DNA of 64,000 nt from Cedecea neteri (GCF_000758305.1 NZ_CP009458.1:1054001-1118000), one strand, 5' to 3'. Positions 48,670 to 59,569 are shown, counted from the stretch's first letter. Notes: generated by a model from the letters alone, not told the origin. A program made the numbers and translations.

Positions 48670-49140
48670 TTACAGTTCAGCGACCAGTTTATCGACGATG
48701 TCGCTGTTAGCAGCTTCATCTACGGAACGTTCGATTATCTTCTCGGCACCGGCAATTGCCAGCAGAGCGACCTGCTTACGCAGCTCTTCACGAGCGCGTT
48801 TACGCTCAGCGTCGATTTCTGCCTGAGCCTGTCCAACGATTTTATTACGTTCCTGCTCTGCCTCAGTTTTCGCTTCATCAAGGATCTGGGCACGGCGTTT
48901 GTTCGCCTGCTCAATGATCACCTGAGCTTCCGCTTTGGCTTTTTTCAGCTGGTCGGTCGCGTTGGCCTGTGCAAGGTCAAGGTCCTTTTGAGCACGTTCT
49001 GCAGAAGCAAGACCGTCAGCAATTTCTTTCTGACGCTTCTCGATGGCTGCCATTAATGGCGGCCATACGTACTTCATGCAGAACAGAACAAACAGGACAA
49101 ACGCGATGGCCTGGCCGAGGATTGTTGCGTTAATGTTCAC
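48670..49140 (-). CDS. atpF: ATP synthase b subunit AtpF
   Basis: Subunit b is the peripheral stalk, dimeric, with one N-terminal membrane helix (ATILGQAIAFVLFVLFCMKY) and a long charged helix. It has 156 residues, the E. coli length. It ends ANSDIVDKLVAEL. It is 61 bases after atpE, as in E. coli, where this gap contributes to different expression levels. Confidence 0.98.
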   Translation of the reverse strand: MNINATILGQAIAFVLFVLFCMKYVWPPLMAAIEKRQKEIADGLASAERAQKDLDLAQANATDQLKKAKAEAQVIIEQANKRRAQILDEAKTEAEQERNKIVGQAQAEIDAERKRAREELRKQVALLAIAGAEKIIERSVDEAANSDIVDKLVAEL

Positions 49141-49201
49141 AGCACAATGCCTCTTTGTTAGTTAACGTTCTGATATTACTAGATGACTCAAACATCGCTC
49201 A

Positions 49202-49441
<240 letters not shown>

Positions 49442-49488
49442 GACAGTCTCCAAGTTTGTTTCAGTTAAACGCAGTAGTGGTAAGTAAA

Positions 49489-50307
<819 letters not shown>

Positions 50308-50315
50308 GATGCCTC

Positions 50316-50696
50316 TTACCCTTTGTTGTTAATTACAGCTGGTGCGAGTATCTGCACAACCAGCACCGAAACCCACGTCACTATTAGCGGCAATACCACC
50401 GCCTTAAAGTACGCCAGCGCCACCACTAAAATGATGAAGGTCGCAATCACCTTTAGCACTTCGCCGATAGCGAATGTCCAGGCCACACGGCCTTTTGCGG
50501 GTGTATGCGCCTGATGGCGCCAGGCAAAAATCATAAACAGCACGTTTGGCAGCCAAACCGCCAGGCCTCCGCCGAGAGCGGAAGCGCCCCAAGAAGGAGC
50601 TTTAAGGCAAAACAGCAGTCCAATTGCTACTACAGCCAGAAGTTGGATGAACAAAAGCTTGCGGGCTACGTTCTTACTCAAGAGCGACACAGACAT
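50316..50696 (-). CDS. atpI: AtpI, ATP synthase accessory membrane protein
   Basis: AtpI is a small four-helix membrane protein of 126 residues, the E. coli length, implicated in c-ring assembly but not essential. Start is MSVSLLSKNVARKLL, with hydrophobic stretches LFIQLLAVVAIGLLF, LAVWLPNVLFMIFAW and VIATFIILVVALAY. It is the first gene of the atp operon, about 90 bases downstream of the promoter -10. Confidence 0.95.
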   Translation of the reverse strand: MSVSLLSKNVARKLLFIQLLAVVAIGLLFCLKAPSWGASALGGGLAVWLPNVLFMIFAWRHQAHTPAKGRVAWTFAIGEVLKVIATFIILVVALAYFKAVVLPLIVTWVSVLVVQILAPAVINNKG

Positions 50697-51315
50697 GACG
50701 TTTCCTAACTCCTGCTACCTATGAGGTATGTCGCGTGTCGTATAAAACTGTCTTTGCGACGCTGAGTCAAGCCTCAAAAAGCGAGCAAATTATACGGTGC
50801 GGCCCAGTGATTTCAAACAATAAGTAGCGAAAAGGTGAACAAATGTTTAATTAATTTTCCGCAGAGCCATTTTCTGACTTTTGGTGAATCGCATCGGCTT
50901 CCTCAAAAAGTGCAAATAAGCCGAAATCCCCGACAACAAAGCGTGCACACGATCACAAATTAAACATCTTATCGCCAGGCATTATTTTGCAGCCTAAGAA
51001 AGCACAAATTACATATGATTGATAATTAAGCTGATTAATGCGCACTCTGTTTAAAACAACTTGAAACGCCATAAAAACCTTTCATTGACATTCCAGTTAA
51101 ACTTTTAACATTCGAAAACGGCCATTCTTCGGCGTAATTTTAGCCGGATGATATTTTCAAATAAAATTATTACCCTGGTAATTAATACCTTTGAGGTTAA
51201 AAGCAGGATAAATCTGAGTTAAAGATTGGTTAAATGTAACCAAGCATTTCATCGGTAACCCTCCCACTTTTTAACCTCAGTGAAACATTTCAATCGCGCC
51301 GTTTTTTGATAAATA
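50697..51315 (-). other. 619-bp rsmG-atpI intergenic region
   Basis: No gene is supported. The atp promoter lies at its left end (50789-50817). The rest is A+T-rich, with stretches such as 50840-50870 and 50950-51060. The same large gap occurs in E. coli. I see no hairpin with a U-run after rsmG. Confidence 0.6.
50789..50817 (-). promoter_or_regulatory. Sigma-70 promoter of the atp operon
   Basis: Minus strand: -35 TTTGAA (50817-50812), exactly 17 bases, -10 TATAAT (50794-50789). It is 93 bases before the atpI start and agrees with the E. coli arrangement. Confidence 0.85.
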
Positions 51316-51939
51316 TTAAGTTTTGTTTGCCTTAATCAGCACCAAATGCCTCTCCCCTTCCAGGCTCGGCACGTTGAGTTTGACGATATCTTCCACAGTG
51401 AATCCCGCAGGTAGCTCGGTAATTTCTTCATCCGGACGTACCCCTTTCAACGCATAGAACTTCCCGTGCGCGGCAGGCAGATGGTGACACCAGTTCACCA
51501 TGTCACTTAACGAGGCAAATGCCCGGCTGATCACACCGTCAAACGGTGGCTCCGCCGGGAAATCTTCCACACGGCTCTGTACCGGAGTAATGTTTTCCAG
51601 CTTCAGCTCATGCTGGACTTGCCGCAGGAACCGCACACGCTTGCCGAGGCTGTCCAGCAGAGTGAAATGTGAATCAGGACGCACGATTGCCAGCGGAATG
51701 CCTGGCAAGCCAGGGCCAGTGCCGACATCGATGAAACGGCTTCCCTGCAAATGCGGTTCGACCACAATGCTGTCGAGAATATGCCGCACCAGCATTTCAT
51801 CAGGATTACGCACCGAAGTCAGGTTGTATGCTTTGTTCCATTTGTCTAGCAGCGAGACATAGCCCACCAGCTGCTGTTGTTGATGTTCTGGCAGGGTGAT
51901 GCCGGCATCTTTCAGCAGGCGAGATAATTTAGTCAGCAC
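51316..51939 (-). CDS. rsmG: RsmG, 16S rRNA m7G527 methyltransferase
   Basis: RsmG methylates G527 of 16S rRNA using SAM. It has 207 residues, the E. coli length. The SAM-binding motif is FIDVGTGPGLPGIPLAI. Downstream are VISRAFASLSDMVNWC and the C-terminal GERHLVLIKANK. It was formerly gidB. It lies downstream of mnmG, separated by a strong hairpin, so expression may partly be independent of mnmG. Confidence 0.97.
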   Translation of the reverse strand: MLTKLSRLLKDAGITLPEHQQQQLVGYVSLLDKWNKAYNLTSVRNPDEMLVRHILDSIVVEPHLQGSRFIDVGTGPGLPGIPLAIVRPDSHFTLLDSLGKRVRFLRQVQHELKLENITPVQSRVEDFPAEPPFDGVISRAFASLSDMVNWCHHLPAAHGKFYALKGVRPDEEITELPAGFTVEDIVKLNVPSLEGERHLVLIKANKT

Positions 51940-51952
51940 GTCGTAAACCCAT

Positions 51953-51981
51953 CAAAAAAAGAGGCCAGGATTGCCTGGCCT
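51953..51981 (-). terminator. Intrinsic terminator between mnmG and rsmG
   Basis: Minus strand: AGGCCAGG, loop CAAT, CCTGGCCT, C, then seven T. It lies 13 bases after the mnmG stop. The run overlaps the space just before rsmG, so some read-through or a second promoter is needed for rsmG. Confidence 0.85.
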
Positions 51982-51994
51982 GTTGTCGTCCGTT

Positions 51995-53884
51995 TTAAGC
52001 GCTGCGTCGCAGCAGCCCTTGTTTTTTAAGCCAGACAAGTAAAATAGAGATTGCCGCAGGGGTAATACCCGAGATGCGCGATGCCTGGCCAATGGAAACC
52101 GGTTTGTGATCGTTAAGCTTAGCGATCACTTCGTTAGACAGCCCGCTCACCTGACTATAGTCGAGCGTGGCTGGCAGCACAGTATTCTCATTGCGCTGCT
52201 GTTTTTCAATCTCATCCTGCTGGCGTGCGATGTAGCCTTCGTATTTAACCTGGATTTCGACCTGCTCGGCAGCCTGAGGATCTTCCAGACCAGGGGCAAA
52301 GGTCGACAGCTGTGTCATCGCAGCGTAGGTCATTTCTGGACGACGCAGCAGATCTTCGCCGTTAGCTTCTTTGGAAAGCGGCGCGCTGAGCTGCGCGTTC
52401 ACCTCAGCCACCTGCTCAGAATGCGGATGCAGCCAGATGTCTTTCAGGCGCTGACGCTCGCGTTCGATCATTTCAAGTTTGTCGTTGAAGCGAGCCCAGC
52501 GAGCATCATCCACCAGACCCAGCTCGCGACCAGCTTCGGTGAGACGCAGATCGGCGTTGTCTTCACGCAGCATCAGGCGATATTCAGCTCTGGAAGTAAA
52601 CATACGATATGGTTCTTTGGTCCCCAGAGTGCACAGGTCATCAACCAGCACGCCAAGGTAAGCCTGATCGCGACGCGGTGCCCAACCTTCTTTCTCGGCA
52701 GAGAATCGAGCGGCGTTAAGACCTGCAAGCAGGCCCTGAGCTGCGGCTTCCTCGTAACCGGTGGTACCGTTGATCTGGCCTGCAAAGAACAGACCCTGGA
52801 TAAATTTGCTTTCCAGCGTTGGCTTCAGATCGCGCGGATCGAAGAAGTCATACTCAATCGCGTAGCCAGGACGAACGATCTTCGCGTTCTCCATCCCCTT
52901 CATTGAGCGGACGATCTGCATCTGAACATCGAATGGCAGGCTGGTGGAGATCCCGTTCGGGTAAATCTCGTTGCTGGTCAGCCCTTCAGGCTCCAGGAAG
53001 ATTTGGTGCGCATTGCGATCGGCAAAACGCATCACTTTGTCTTCGATAGACGGGCAGTAGCGAGGGCCAATGCCTTCGATAATGCCGGCATACATTGGGC
53101 TACGGTCGAGGTTATTACGAATGACCTCGTGCGTCTGCTCATTGGTATGCGTGATGTAGCAAGGTACCTGCTCTGGGTGCTGGTTCACGTTCCCCATGAA
53201 GGAGAAGACCGGCATCGGATTATCTCCGTGTTGCGGAGCAAGTACGCTGAAATCAATGGTGCGGGCGTCAATGCGTGGAGGTGTCCCCGTTTTCAGGCGA
53301 CTGACACGCAGAGGCAGTTCACGCAAGCGACGTGAAAGCGGGATCGAAGGAGGATCGCCAGCACGACCGCCGCTGTAGTTATCCAGCCCGATGTGGATCT
53401 TGCCATCCAGGAAGGTGCCTACCGTCAGCACAACGGCTTTCGCGCGGAATTTAAGCCCCATCTGGGTGACTGCGCCGACGACACGATCGTTCTCAACAAT
53501 AAGATCTTCAACCGCCTGCTGGAAAATCATCAGGTTGGGCTGGTTCTCCAGCGCGGTGCGTACGGCCTGACGATAAAGCACACGGTCTGCCTGAGCACGA
53601 GTGGCGCGGACTGCCGGGCCTTTGCTGGCGTTTAGTATTCTAAACTGAATGCCTGCATGATCGATCGCGGTTGCCATTAAGCCACCGAGGGCATCCACTT
53701 CCTTAACCAAATGTCCCTTGCCAATACCGCCAATCGCCGGGTTACAGGACATCTGTCCCAGCGTGTCGATATTGTGTGTCAGAAGCAGGGTCTGCTGACC
53801 CATACGAGCTGCGGCCATTGCCGCCTCTGTGCCTGCATGACCCCCGCCGATGATAATGACGTCAAAAGGATCTGGATAAAACAT
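51995..53884 (-). CDS. mnmG: MnmG, tRNA wobble-uridine modification enzyme
   Basis: MnmG (formerly GidA) with MnmE adds the cmnm5 group at U34 of several tRNAs. It has 629 residues, the E. coli length. The FAD-binding motif is IIGGGHAGTEAAMAAARMG. Conserved PRYCPSIEDK and RPGYAIEYDFFDPRDL are present, and the C-terminal helical domain ends KKQGLLRRSA. It is the first gene to the left of oriC, transcribed away from it, as in E. coli. Confidence 0.97.
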   Translation of the reverse strand: MFYPDPFDVIIIGGGHAGTEAAMAAARMGQQTLLLTHNIDTLGQMSCNPAIGGIGKGHLVKEVDALGGLMATAIDHAGIQFRILNASKGPAVRATRAQADRVLYRQAVRTALENQPNLMIFQQAVEDLIVENDRVVGAVTQMGLKFRAKAVVLTVGTFLDGKIHIGLDNYSGGRAGDPPSIPLSRRLRELPLRVSRLKTGTPPRIDARTIDFSVLAPQHGDNPMPVFSFMGNVNQHPEQVPCYITHTNEQTHEVIRNNLDRSPMYAGIIEGIGPRYCPSIEDKVMRFADRNAHQIFLEPEGLTSNEIYPNGISTSLPFDVQMQIVRSMKGMENAKIVRPGYAIEYDFFDPRDLKPTLESKFIQGLFFAGQINGTTGYEEAAAQGLLAGLNAARFSAEKEGWAPRRDQAYLGVLVDDLCTLGTKEPYRMFTSRAEYRLMLREDNADLRLTEAGRELGLVDDARWARFNDKLEMIERERQRLKDIWLHPHSEQVAEVNAQLSAPLSKEANGEDLLRRPEMTYAAMTQLSTFAPGLEDPQAAEQVEIQVKYEGYIARQQDEIEKQQRNENTVLPATLDYSQVSGLSNEVIAKLNDHKPVSIGQASRISGITPAAISILLVWLKKQGLLRRSA

Positions 53885-53974
53885 GGTAACTGCCTCGGTT
53901 TCGCGAATGAGGGTTTGTGACTTCCCGGGCTGGGGATTCTACTCAACTTTAGTCTTTCGAGAAAGCATCGGGAT

Positions 53975-54246
53975 CTTCGGTTATTAAAAGAAGATCTTTT
54001 TTATTTAAAGATCTCTTTATTGTGATCTCTTATTAGGATCGACCACCTCTGTGGATAAGCCATTTATCCATTTTAGGATCAACAACCTGGAAAGGATCGT
54101 TTGCTGTGTACTACCGGTGATCCCAGACCGTATAAGCTGGGATCAGAATTGAGGTTTATGCACAACTCAAAAAGTGAACAGCAGTTGTTATTTGGATAAC
54201 TACGGGTTAATCCAAGCTTTTAACCAGAGTTATCCACATCTGATCG
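53975..54246. other. oriC: Chromosomal origin of replication oriC
   Basis: The region follows E. coli oriC closely. Three A+T-rich 13-mers, all starting GATCT, lie at 53993-54005, 54010-54022 and 54024-54036. DnaA boxes: R1 TGTGGATAA (54050), R5/M-like TTATCCA (54064), R2-like TTATGCACA (54156), R3-like TTTGGATAA (54191) and R4 TTATCCACA (54230-54238). Many GATC sites for SeqA/Dam are spread through it. Between mnmG and mioC, the expected location. Confidence 0.95.
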
Positions 54247-54254
54247 CGCAATCT

Positions 54255-54704
54255 TTACACTTCAGGGAGTAAATTAATCCAGGAGCCTACCCAAATTTCG
54301 GCTGGATCCTCAGGAATGTCGTGATCGAGGATGTTGATTTTGAGTAAGGATCCTATGCGGGTCGCTCCACATTCGGTCAGAAGCAGGTCGATCTTCTCTA
54401 TAGCACCGCAAAACGTGTCGTATTCACGGCTGCCGATCCCGATCGCGCCATAGCTTACGCCGCTCAGATCCGGGCGCTGTTCATTTATAGCGTCATAGAA
54501 AGGCTGCAGGTTGTCCGGCAGATCGCCAGCACCGTGCGTGGAAGAGACCACCAGCCAGATACCGCTGGTTTTCAGATCTTCTAAAAGAGGGCCGTGCAGC
54601 ATTTCAGTGCCGTGTCCCGCTTCTTCAAGCTTCTCTGCCAGATGTTCTGCTACATATTCGGCACTACCCAGAGTACTGCCGCTAATCAGAGTGATATCAG
54701 CCAT
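54255..54704 (-). CDS. mioC: MioC, flavodoxin-like protein
   Basis: MioC is an FMN-binding flavodoxin-fold protein linked to biotin synthase activity. It has 149 residues (E. coli 147) from ATG 54704 (MADITLISGSTLGSAEY). The FMN loops are SGSTLGSAEY, SSTHGAGDLPDNL and GSREYDTFCGAI. The frame is open to 54722, but GGCGGGA and the family start favour 54704. It is transcribed toward oriC, and in E. coli this transcription affects initiation. A DnaA box lies in its promoter region. Confidence 0.95.
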   Translation of the reverse strand: MADITLISGSTLGSAEYVAEHLAEKLEEAGHGTEMLHGPLLEDLKTSGIWLVVSSTHGAGDLPDNLQPFYDAINEQRPDLSGVSYGAIGIGSREYDTFCGAIEKIDLLLTECGATRIGSLLKINILDHDIPEDPAEIWVGSWINLLPEV

Positions 54705-54763
54705 TGTGTCCCGCCTTTTCAAATCGTCGCGTATTGTACGCTGTGAAAGAGCGGGGATCTACC

Positions 54764-54772
54764 TGTGGATAA
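54764..54772. promoter_or_regulatory. DnaA box upstream of mioC
   Basis: TGTGGATAA, a perfect DnaA box, 60 bases upstream of the mioC start and just beyond the asnC stop. E. coli mioC is repressed by DnaA at such a box. Confidence 0.75.
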
Positions 54773-54793
54773 TATGGGTATTAAAATTAACGA

Positions 54794-55252
54794 TCAGGGC
54801 CGGATAGTACGCATGATCGGGTTCTGGAGCGAGATCAGCGTTTCAGTGGACTGAATTTCATCGATTGTTTGGATCTTGTTGATAAGTACCTGCTGGAGGG
54901 CATCAATGGATCGACACATCACCTTAATAAAGATGCTGTAGTGACCGGTGGTGTAGTAAGCCTCGGTCACCTCATCCAGGTTCTCCAACTTGGTGAGAGC
55001 GGAAGGATAGTCCTTGGCGCTTTTCAGAATAATGCCGATAAAGCAGCAGACGTCATAGCCGAGCTGCTTTGGGCTGATGTCGATGCGCGCCCCGGTAATG
55101 ATCCCTGCCTGCTTCATCTTTTCGACGCGAACGTGAATGGTGCCCGGGCTGACGCCAAACTGCTTGGCCAGCTCTGCATAGGCGGTACGGGCATTGGCCA
55201 TTAATGCTTCGAGTATGCCGCGATCGAGATTGTCGATCTGATAATTATCCAT
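54794..55252 (-). CDS. asnC: AsnC, Lrp-family regulator of asnA
   Basis: AsnC activates asnA and represses itself, responding to asparagine. It has 152 residues from ATG 55252, the E. coli length; an adjacent ATG at 55255 would add one Met, and either is possible. The HTH is AYAELAKQFGVSPGTIHVRVE, shown here as AELAKQFGVSPGTIHVRVEK. The RAM ligand-binding domain contains GYDVCCFIGIIL and YYTTGHYSIFIKV. It is divergent from asnA over a 155-bp region. Confidence 0.96.
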   Translation of the reverse strand: MDNYQIDNLDRGILEALMANARTAYAELAKQFGVSPGTIHVRVEKMKQAGIITGARIDISPKQLGYDVCCFIGIILKSAKDYPSALTKLENLDEVTEAYYTTGHYSIFIKVMCRSIDALQQVLINKIQTIDEIQSTETLISLQNPIMRTIRP

Positions 55253-55407
55253 CATTTTTTCCTATGATAAATGCCGATTTTCCATTTTTTATAGCCTTAA
55301 ATTCGTCAATTAAAAAGAGGCTGGCCTTTTTTATTGTTGATTATTGAATACGATGACGTTTCTGTTGCTTAATCGATGGCAGAAACAACACAACAAAGAG
55401 AAAAGCC

Positions 55408-56400
55408 ATGAAAACCGCCTGGATTGCTAAACAACGTCAGATCAGTTTTGTGAAAACCCATTTTTCCCGTCAGCTGGAAGAGAAGCTGGGCCTGATAGAA
55501 GTACAGGCACCGATCCTCAGCCGTGTAGGAGATGGCACACAGGACAATCTTTCTGGCAGCGAGAAAGCAGTGCAGGTGAAGGTGAAAACCTTGCCGCAGG
55601 CGCAGTTTGAAGTGGTGCATTCGCTGGCCAAATGGAAAAGAAAAACGCTAGGCCAGCACGACTTCAGCGCGGGCGAAGGGCTTTACACGCACATGAAAGC
55701 CCTTCGTCCCGACGAAGACCGTTTATCCCCAATTCACTCGGTCTATGTCGATCAGTGGGACTGGGAACGCGTGATGGGTGACGGCGAACGCCACACCGGC
55801 ACGCTAAAACAAACCGTAGAGAGCATCTGGGCGGCAATTAAAGCGACCGAGGCTGAAGTGAGTGAGAGGTTCGGCCTGGCCGCCTTGCTGCCGGAGAAAA
55901 TCCATTTTGTTCACAGCGAAACACTGTTGGAGCGTTTCCCTGGTCTGGACGCGAAAGACCGCGAGCGGGCTATCGCTAAAGAGCTTGGTGCTGTTTTCTT
56001 AATCGGTATCGGGGGCAAGCTGTCGGACGGGAAACGTCACGACGTTCGTGCCCCGGATTATGATGACTGGTCAACGGGCGGAGAAGCAGGCTTACCGGGG
56101 CTGAACGGCGATATACTCGTCTGGAACCCTGTGCTGGAAGATGCTCTGGAGCTTTCTTCTATGGGGATCCGCGTGGATGCGGAAACCCTGAAACGTCAAC
56201 TGACGATCACCGGTGATGAAGACAGGCTGCAGCTCGAATGGCACCAGTCGCTGGTGAAAGGTGAGATGCCGCAAACCATCGGTGGCGGTATCGGCCAGTC
56301 CCGCCTGACGATGCTGTTGCTTCAGCTGCCGCATATCGGCCAGGTTCAGTGCGGCGTCTGGTCGCCAGAAGTACAGGCCAAGGTTAGTGACCTGCTGTAA
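55408..56400 (+). CDS. asnA: Aspartate-ammonia ligase AsnA
   Basis: AsnA makes asparagine from aspartate, ammonia and ATP (ammonia-dependent type). It has 330 residues, the E. coli length. The class II synthetase-like fold shows SVYVDQWDWERV, FLIGIGGKLSDGKRHD, and GGGIGQSRLTMLLLQ (ATP site). Start is MKTAWIAKQRQISFVK. It is controlled by divergent AsnC. It converges on viaA with only 3 bases between stop codons, so no separate terminator fits there. Confidence 0.97.
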   Translation: MKTAWIAKQRQISFVKTHFSRQLEEKLGLIEVQAPILSRVGDGTQDNLSGSEKAVQVKVKTLPQAQFEVVHSLAKWKRKTLGQHDFSAGEGLYTHMKALRPDEDRLSPIHSVYVDQWDWERVMGDGERHTGTLKQTVESIWAAIKATEAEVSERFGLAALLPEKIHFVHSETLLERFPGLDAKDRERAIAKELGAVFLIGIGGKLSDGKRHDVRAPDYDDWSTGGEAGLPGLNGDILVWNPVLEDALELSSMGIRVDAETLKRQLTITGDEDRLQLEWHQSLVKGEMPQTIGGGIGQSRLTMLLLQLPHIGQVQCGVWSPEVQAKVSDLL

Positions 56401-56403
56401 GCT

Positions 56404-57855
56404 TTAACGCCGCCAGCGACGCAGCAGGCGGCTTCTCATCCCGGTGTCAAAGCGCCAGATATGGTCAAAGATGCGCATGATGCCGGGCTTTCCGTGCCCC
56501 GACATGGAGACCGCGTGAAAGCGGTTCTGATATTGCCGCTGCAGCGCCTTCACGCTACTGACGACATCGTCCGGCAGCCGTTGAGCAATAAAATCTGAGA
56601 TCACCACCGCATCGGCATCGTGCCAGTCCCCGGTTTGCATTTTTTCCAGGATCGAGCGGAAGCAGCTGGCAAGATCCGTCCCGCCGCTGAAGTGCTGGCT
56701 TAAAAAACGGATTGCCTGATCGATACCGTCCCGCCCGCTAACCTCATAGCGCACGACTTCGCTGGAAAACAGCATAATGAAGCAGCGCCGGTTGTCGGCG
56801 AGGGCAATGCGCATCAGTGCTAGGCAAAAAGCTTTGGCGCATTGCTCGTTGAACCCGCCCATGGAGCCGGAAGTGTCCACGCAGACAATAAATGGCCCGC
56901 GAGGCTGTTCGTCAAAGTCCTGATGAGCGACTGGACGTTCGATGACTTTTTCACGCCATGCGTCACCGTGCAGACGGTAAGTGAGCAGTTGCTTCTCCAC
57001 CAGGCGGCGGTAGAACTCAAATTCCAGCTCGGTAATCCCCAGGGTTGCCAGCTCAGGCGGCAGCAGCCGCAGGATATCGTCGCTGCGCTGCAGGCCGTCC
57101 ACCTGTTCGGGCACGGTGGCAGGTTCCCGAACCAGCATACGCCAGGGCTCCGTGGGGGAGTCTTTCCGTGGGACGGATTTTGCCTCGCGGGAGCGGCCCA
57201 GTTGTTCGGCAAGCTGCATCAGCTCAGGCTGGCCGGTAAGAAACTCGCCGTATTGCACAATCAGCTGATAGTCCCCGCGCTTAAGCGTGCCGCCGCTCAT
57301 GTCCCACAGTTTACCGGCCGCTTTGTCGTTTTCGGCAAGAGCCGGATCCAGTTGCCCGCTTAGCGCCAGCCGCTCCTGAATCTCCGCCAGCAGCTTGTCG
57401 CGCTCGTCTTCTAACAGCTGTTGGTTAAGCGATGTGGCCTGTACAACCAGGCTCAAGCGCCAGCGCTGCAGAAACAGCGTATGCTGCGCTGGGGTGAAGT
57501 GCGGGTTATCGGCCACCAGCGTTTTGGCCTGTTCATAGAACGGTGAGCCTAGCTTATGTAGCAGTTGAATAATTTCCGGCAGCCGCATGATGAGCTGCCC
57601 GGTGGTGAGTAGCTGGCTCTGCTGGTAGCACAGGACTTCCTGCGCCAGCTCATCCGGGACGTGCCCGTCCTTCAGGCGGCCTTTGAGCTGGTCTCGCCAG
57701 CGAGGTAAGTCTTCACTAACGGCTTTTTTTAAACGCGGGAATTTTTCGAAAAACACCGCCAGCTGCGGGGCAGCCAGCAGAGTAATAATAATCTCTTCTA
57801 TTAGTTCGCCTTCACCAATAGCCAGGATCATATCCAGCGTTTCAACGCTTATCAT
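56404..57855 (-). CDS. viaA: ViaA, VWA-domain partner of RavA
   Basis: ViaA binds and stimulates the RavA ATPase. Known functional links are to respiratory complexes and aminoglycoside sensitivity. It has 483 residues, the E. coli length. The C-terminal von Willebrand factor A domain shows the MIDAS motif FIVCVDTSGSMGGFNEQC. The N-terminal part is helical. Its start overlaps the ravA stop as ATGA (57855-57852). Confidence 0.96.
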   Translation of the reverse strand: MISVETLDMILAIGEGELIEEIIITLLAAPQLAVFFEKFPRLKKAVSEDLPRWRDQLKGRLKDGHVPDELAQEVLCYQQSQLLTTGQLIMRLPEIIQLLHKLGSPFYEQAKTLVADNPHFTPAQHTLFLQRWRLSLVVQATSLNQQLLEDERDKLLAEIQERLALSGQLDPALAENDKAAGKLWDMSGGTLKRGDYQLIVQYGEFLTGQPELMQLAEQLGRSREAKSVPRKDSPTEPWRMLVREPATVPEQVDGLQRSDDILRLLPPELATLGITELEFEFYRRLVEKQLLTYRLHGDAWREKVIERPVAHQDFDEQPRGPFIVCVDTSGSMGGFNEQCAKAFCLALMRIALADNRRCFIMLFSSEVVRYEVSGRDGIDQAIRFLSQHFSGGTDLASCFRSILEKMQTGDWHDADAVVISDFIAQRLPDDVVSSVKALQRQYQNRFHAVSMSGHGKPGIMRIFDHIWRFDTGMRSRLLRRWRR

Positions 57856-59345
57856 TGCCGGGCCTGTTTCAGCTGCGCCGCGACGTCCTGCAGGCTGGCT
57901 TCAATTTTTCCCAGCCAGTCGCTTTCAATAAACAGGCATTTTTGCTGATCGTTAAAGCGCTCGTGCTGCTGGTGCAGCGCGGCGTCGAGATCGTCAAACT
58001 GCTTTTTGATCTCATCAGGCACGCCCTGCTGCTGGTGGCCCGGTAGCGCCAGTCGTGTGGCCTGAAGGCTGACGTCGCGAATGGTCAGATGCAGGCTGTT
58101 GTCCACTTCAAGGTTAAGCAACTGCGCAAAGCCAATGCCGTTCAGCTTACCGCGGATCTCGCCTCCTTTATTAAGCCACTGCGCCAGCGCCTCACGTGCC
58201 AGAGTGATATGAATCACTTCGATATCGTGCAGCTTCAGCGGCTTTTGCAGTAAAAGCGTCAGCGTCTCGCCGGTTATCTCATCCGGGAGCTGGTACTGCG
58301 GCTTGCGGCTGAACATGCCGGTCTGCTTGAGCACGGTAAAAGCATCCCGATCGCTGCTTTGCTGCTGAAGCTGAAGGCGGCGCTGTACGATGGCGCTGAG
58401 TTTGCTCAGAATGGCCTGCTGCTGCCACGCGTGTCCGGTCATCAAAACTTCAATCTGCTGCTGCATCAAATTCATGGTCGCTGTGTCGTGCCACAGGCAG
58501 TCTTTGAGCAGGATAAGATCGATAGGCGCCACGGCATCGCGGCCGTTAAAGAAGGCGCTGGCCTGCAGTAGGCGAATGGCTTTTTTCCAGCGGCGGTCGG
58601 AAACATAAGGCGCCCCCGGTGTTGCCTCAAGAAGCTGCCTCAGGGTGAAGATCAGTTCAAAAACGTCGTCCGGCAGCGCAACGCCGCCAATTTGCTGCTG
58701 CCAGGCGAAATATTCTTCATCGGTAACCTGCAGGTTTTCGGTGACCGGATTGAAGTTTTCATCGTGCTGGCTGATGAGCATTGAGCGGAAATTCGCTTTG
58801 TCCTGCACTTTGTCGAGCCACAGGCGGATCAGCATACGGTCATACAGAGCTTCCAGGCTGCTGTCCGCTTCGGGTAATTCGTTAGAGGCGGCCACCAGCA
58901 GGCGCATAGGGATTTTGTCTTCACTGGCGCCGTTGCGGAAGCGGCGTTCGTTAATGGCGGTCAGCAGGGTGTTTAAAATTGCCGGGCCGGCTTTCCAGAT
59001 CTCATCCAGAAATACGATTTCGGCTTCCGGCAGATAGCCGGCGGTCAGGCGTTCATAGCGGCCTTCATCTTTCAGCGCCTGAATAGAAAGCGGACCAAAA
59101 ACTTCTTCTGGCGTTGAGAAGCGAGTCATTAGATATTCAAAGGCGCGTGCTTCGCGAAAGGCGAATTTAAGGCGGCGGGCTATCAGGCTTTTTGCAATGC
59201 CTGGCGGGCCAAGTAAAAAGACGCTTTCGCCGCTCAGCGCCGCTAGCAAACAGAGACGAACGGCGTGCTGACGTTCAAAAAGTCCCTTTTCCAGCGCCTG
59301 GCTGAGACGAGAAATTCTTTCAGCCAGCAAATGTGATTGAGCCAT
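57852..59345 (-). CDS. ravA: RavA, MoxR-family AAA+ ATPase
   Basis: RavA is a hexameric AAA+ ATPase that binds the lysine decarboxylase LdcI and ppGpp-related signals in E. coli. It has 497 residues (E. coli 498). Walker A is GPPGIAKSLIARR (46-58), Walker B is EIVFLDEIWKAGPAIL, followed by sensor ATASN-like AASNELPEAD. The LARA and C-terminal domains are intact. It is the first gene of ravA-viaA, 224 bases from divergent kup. Confidence 0.96.
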   Translation of the reverse strand: MAQSHLLAERISRLSQALEKGLFERQHAVRLCLLAALSGESVFLLGPPGIAKSLIARRLKFAFREARAFEYLMTRFSTPEEVFGPLSIQALKDEGRYERLTAGYLPEAEIVFLDEIWKAGPAILNTLLTAINERRFRNGASEDKIPMRLLVAASNELPEADSSLEALYDRMLIRLWLDKVQDKANFRSMLISQHDENFNPVTENLQVTDEEYFAWQQQIGGVALPDDVFELIFTLRQLLEATPGAPYVSDRRWKKAIRLLQASAFFNGRDAVAPIDLILLKDCLWHDTATMNLMQQQIEVLMTGHAWQQQAILSKLSAIVQRRLQLQQQSSDRDAFTVLKQTGMFSRKPQYQLPDEITGETLTLLLQKPLKLHDIEVIHITLAREALAQWLNKGGEIRGKLNGIGFAQLLNLEVDNSLHLTIRDVSLQATRLALPGHQQQGVPDEIKKQFDDLDAALHQQHERFNDQQKCLFIESDWLGKIEASLQDVAAQLKQARQ

Positions 59346-59569
59346 AATTAGCTTTGCATCCTTACGCGGTTAACCCTGTGGAGAAACGCGAGTATAGCGT
59401 TTATTTTTAGCCAGTTAATGTGCTGATTATGCCGCATGCAACGTTTGAGCTGAGATAAGTCAAATGCATTTAGGAGTACGATTTACACAATTATCGTGCA
59501 TACTGTGCGCCGTTTTGTGGGCCAAGGGACTAAGCACACGTTTTCGGGATTCCAACAAAAGATTAGTCT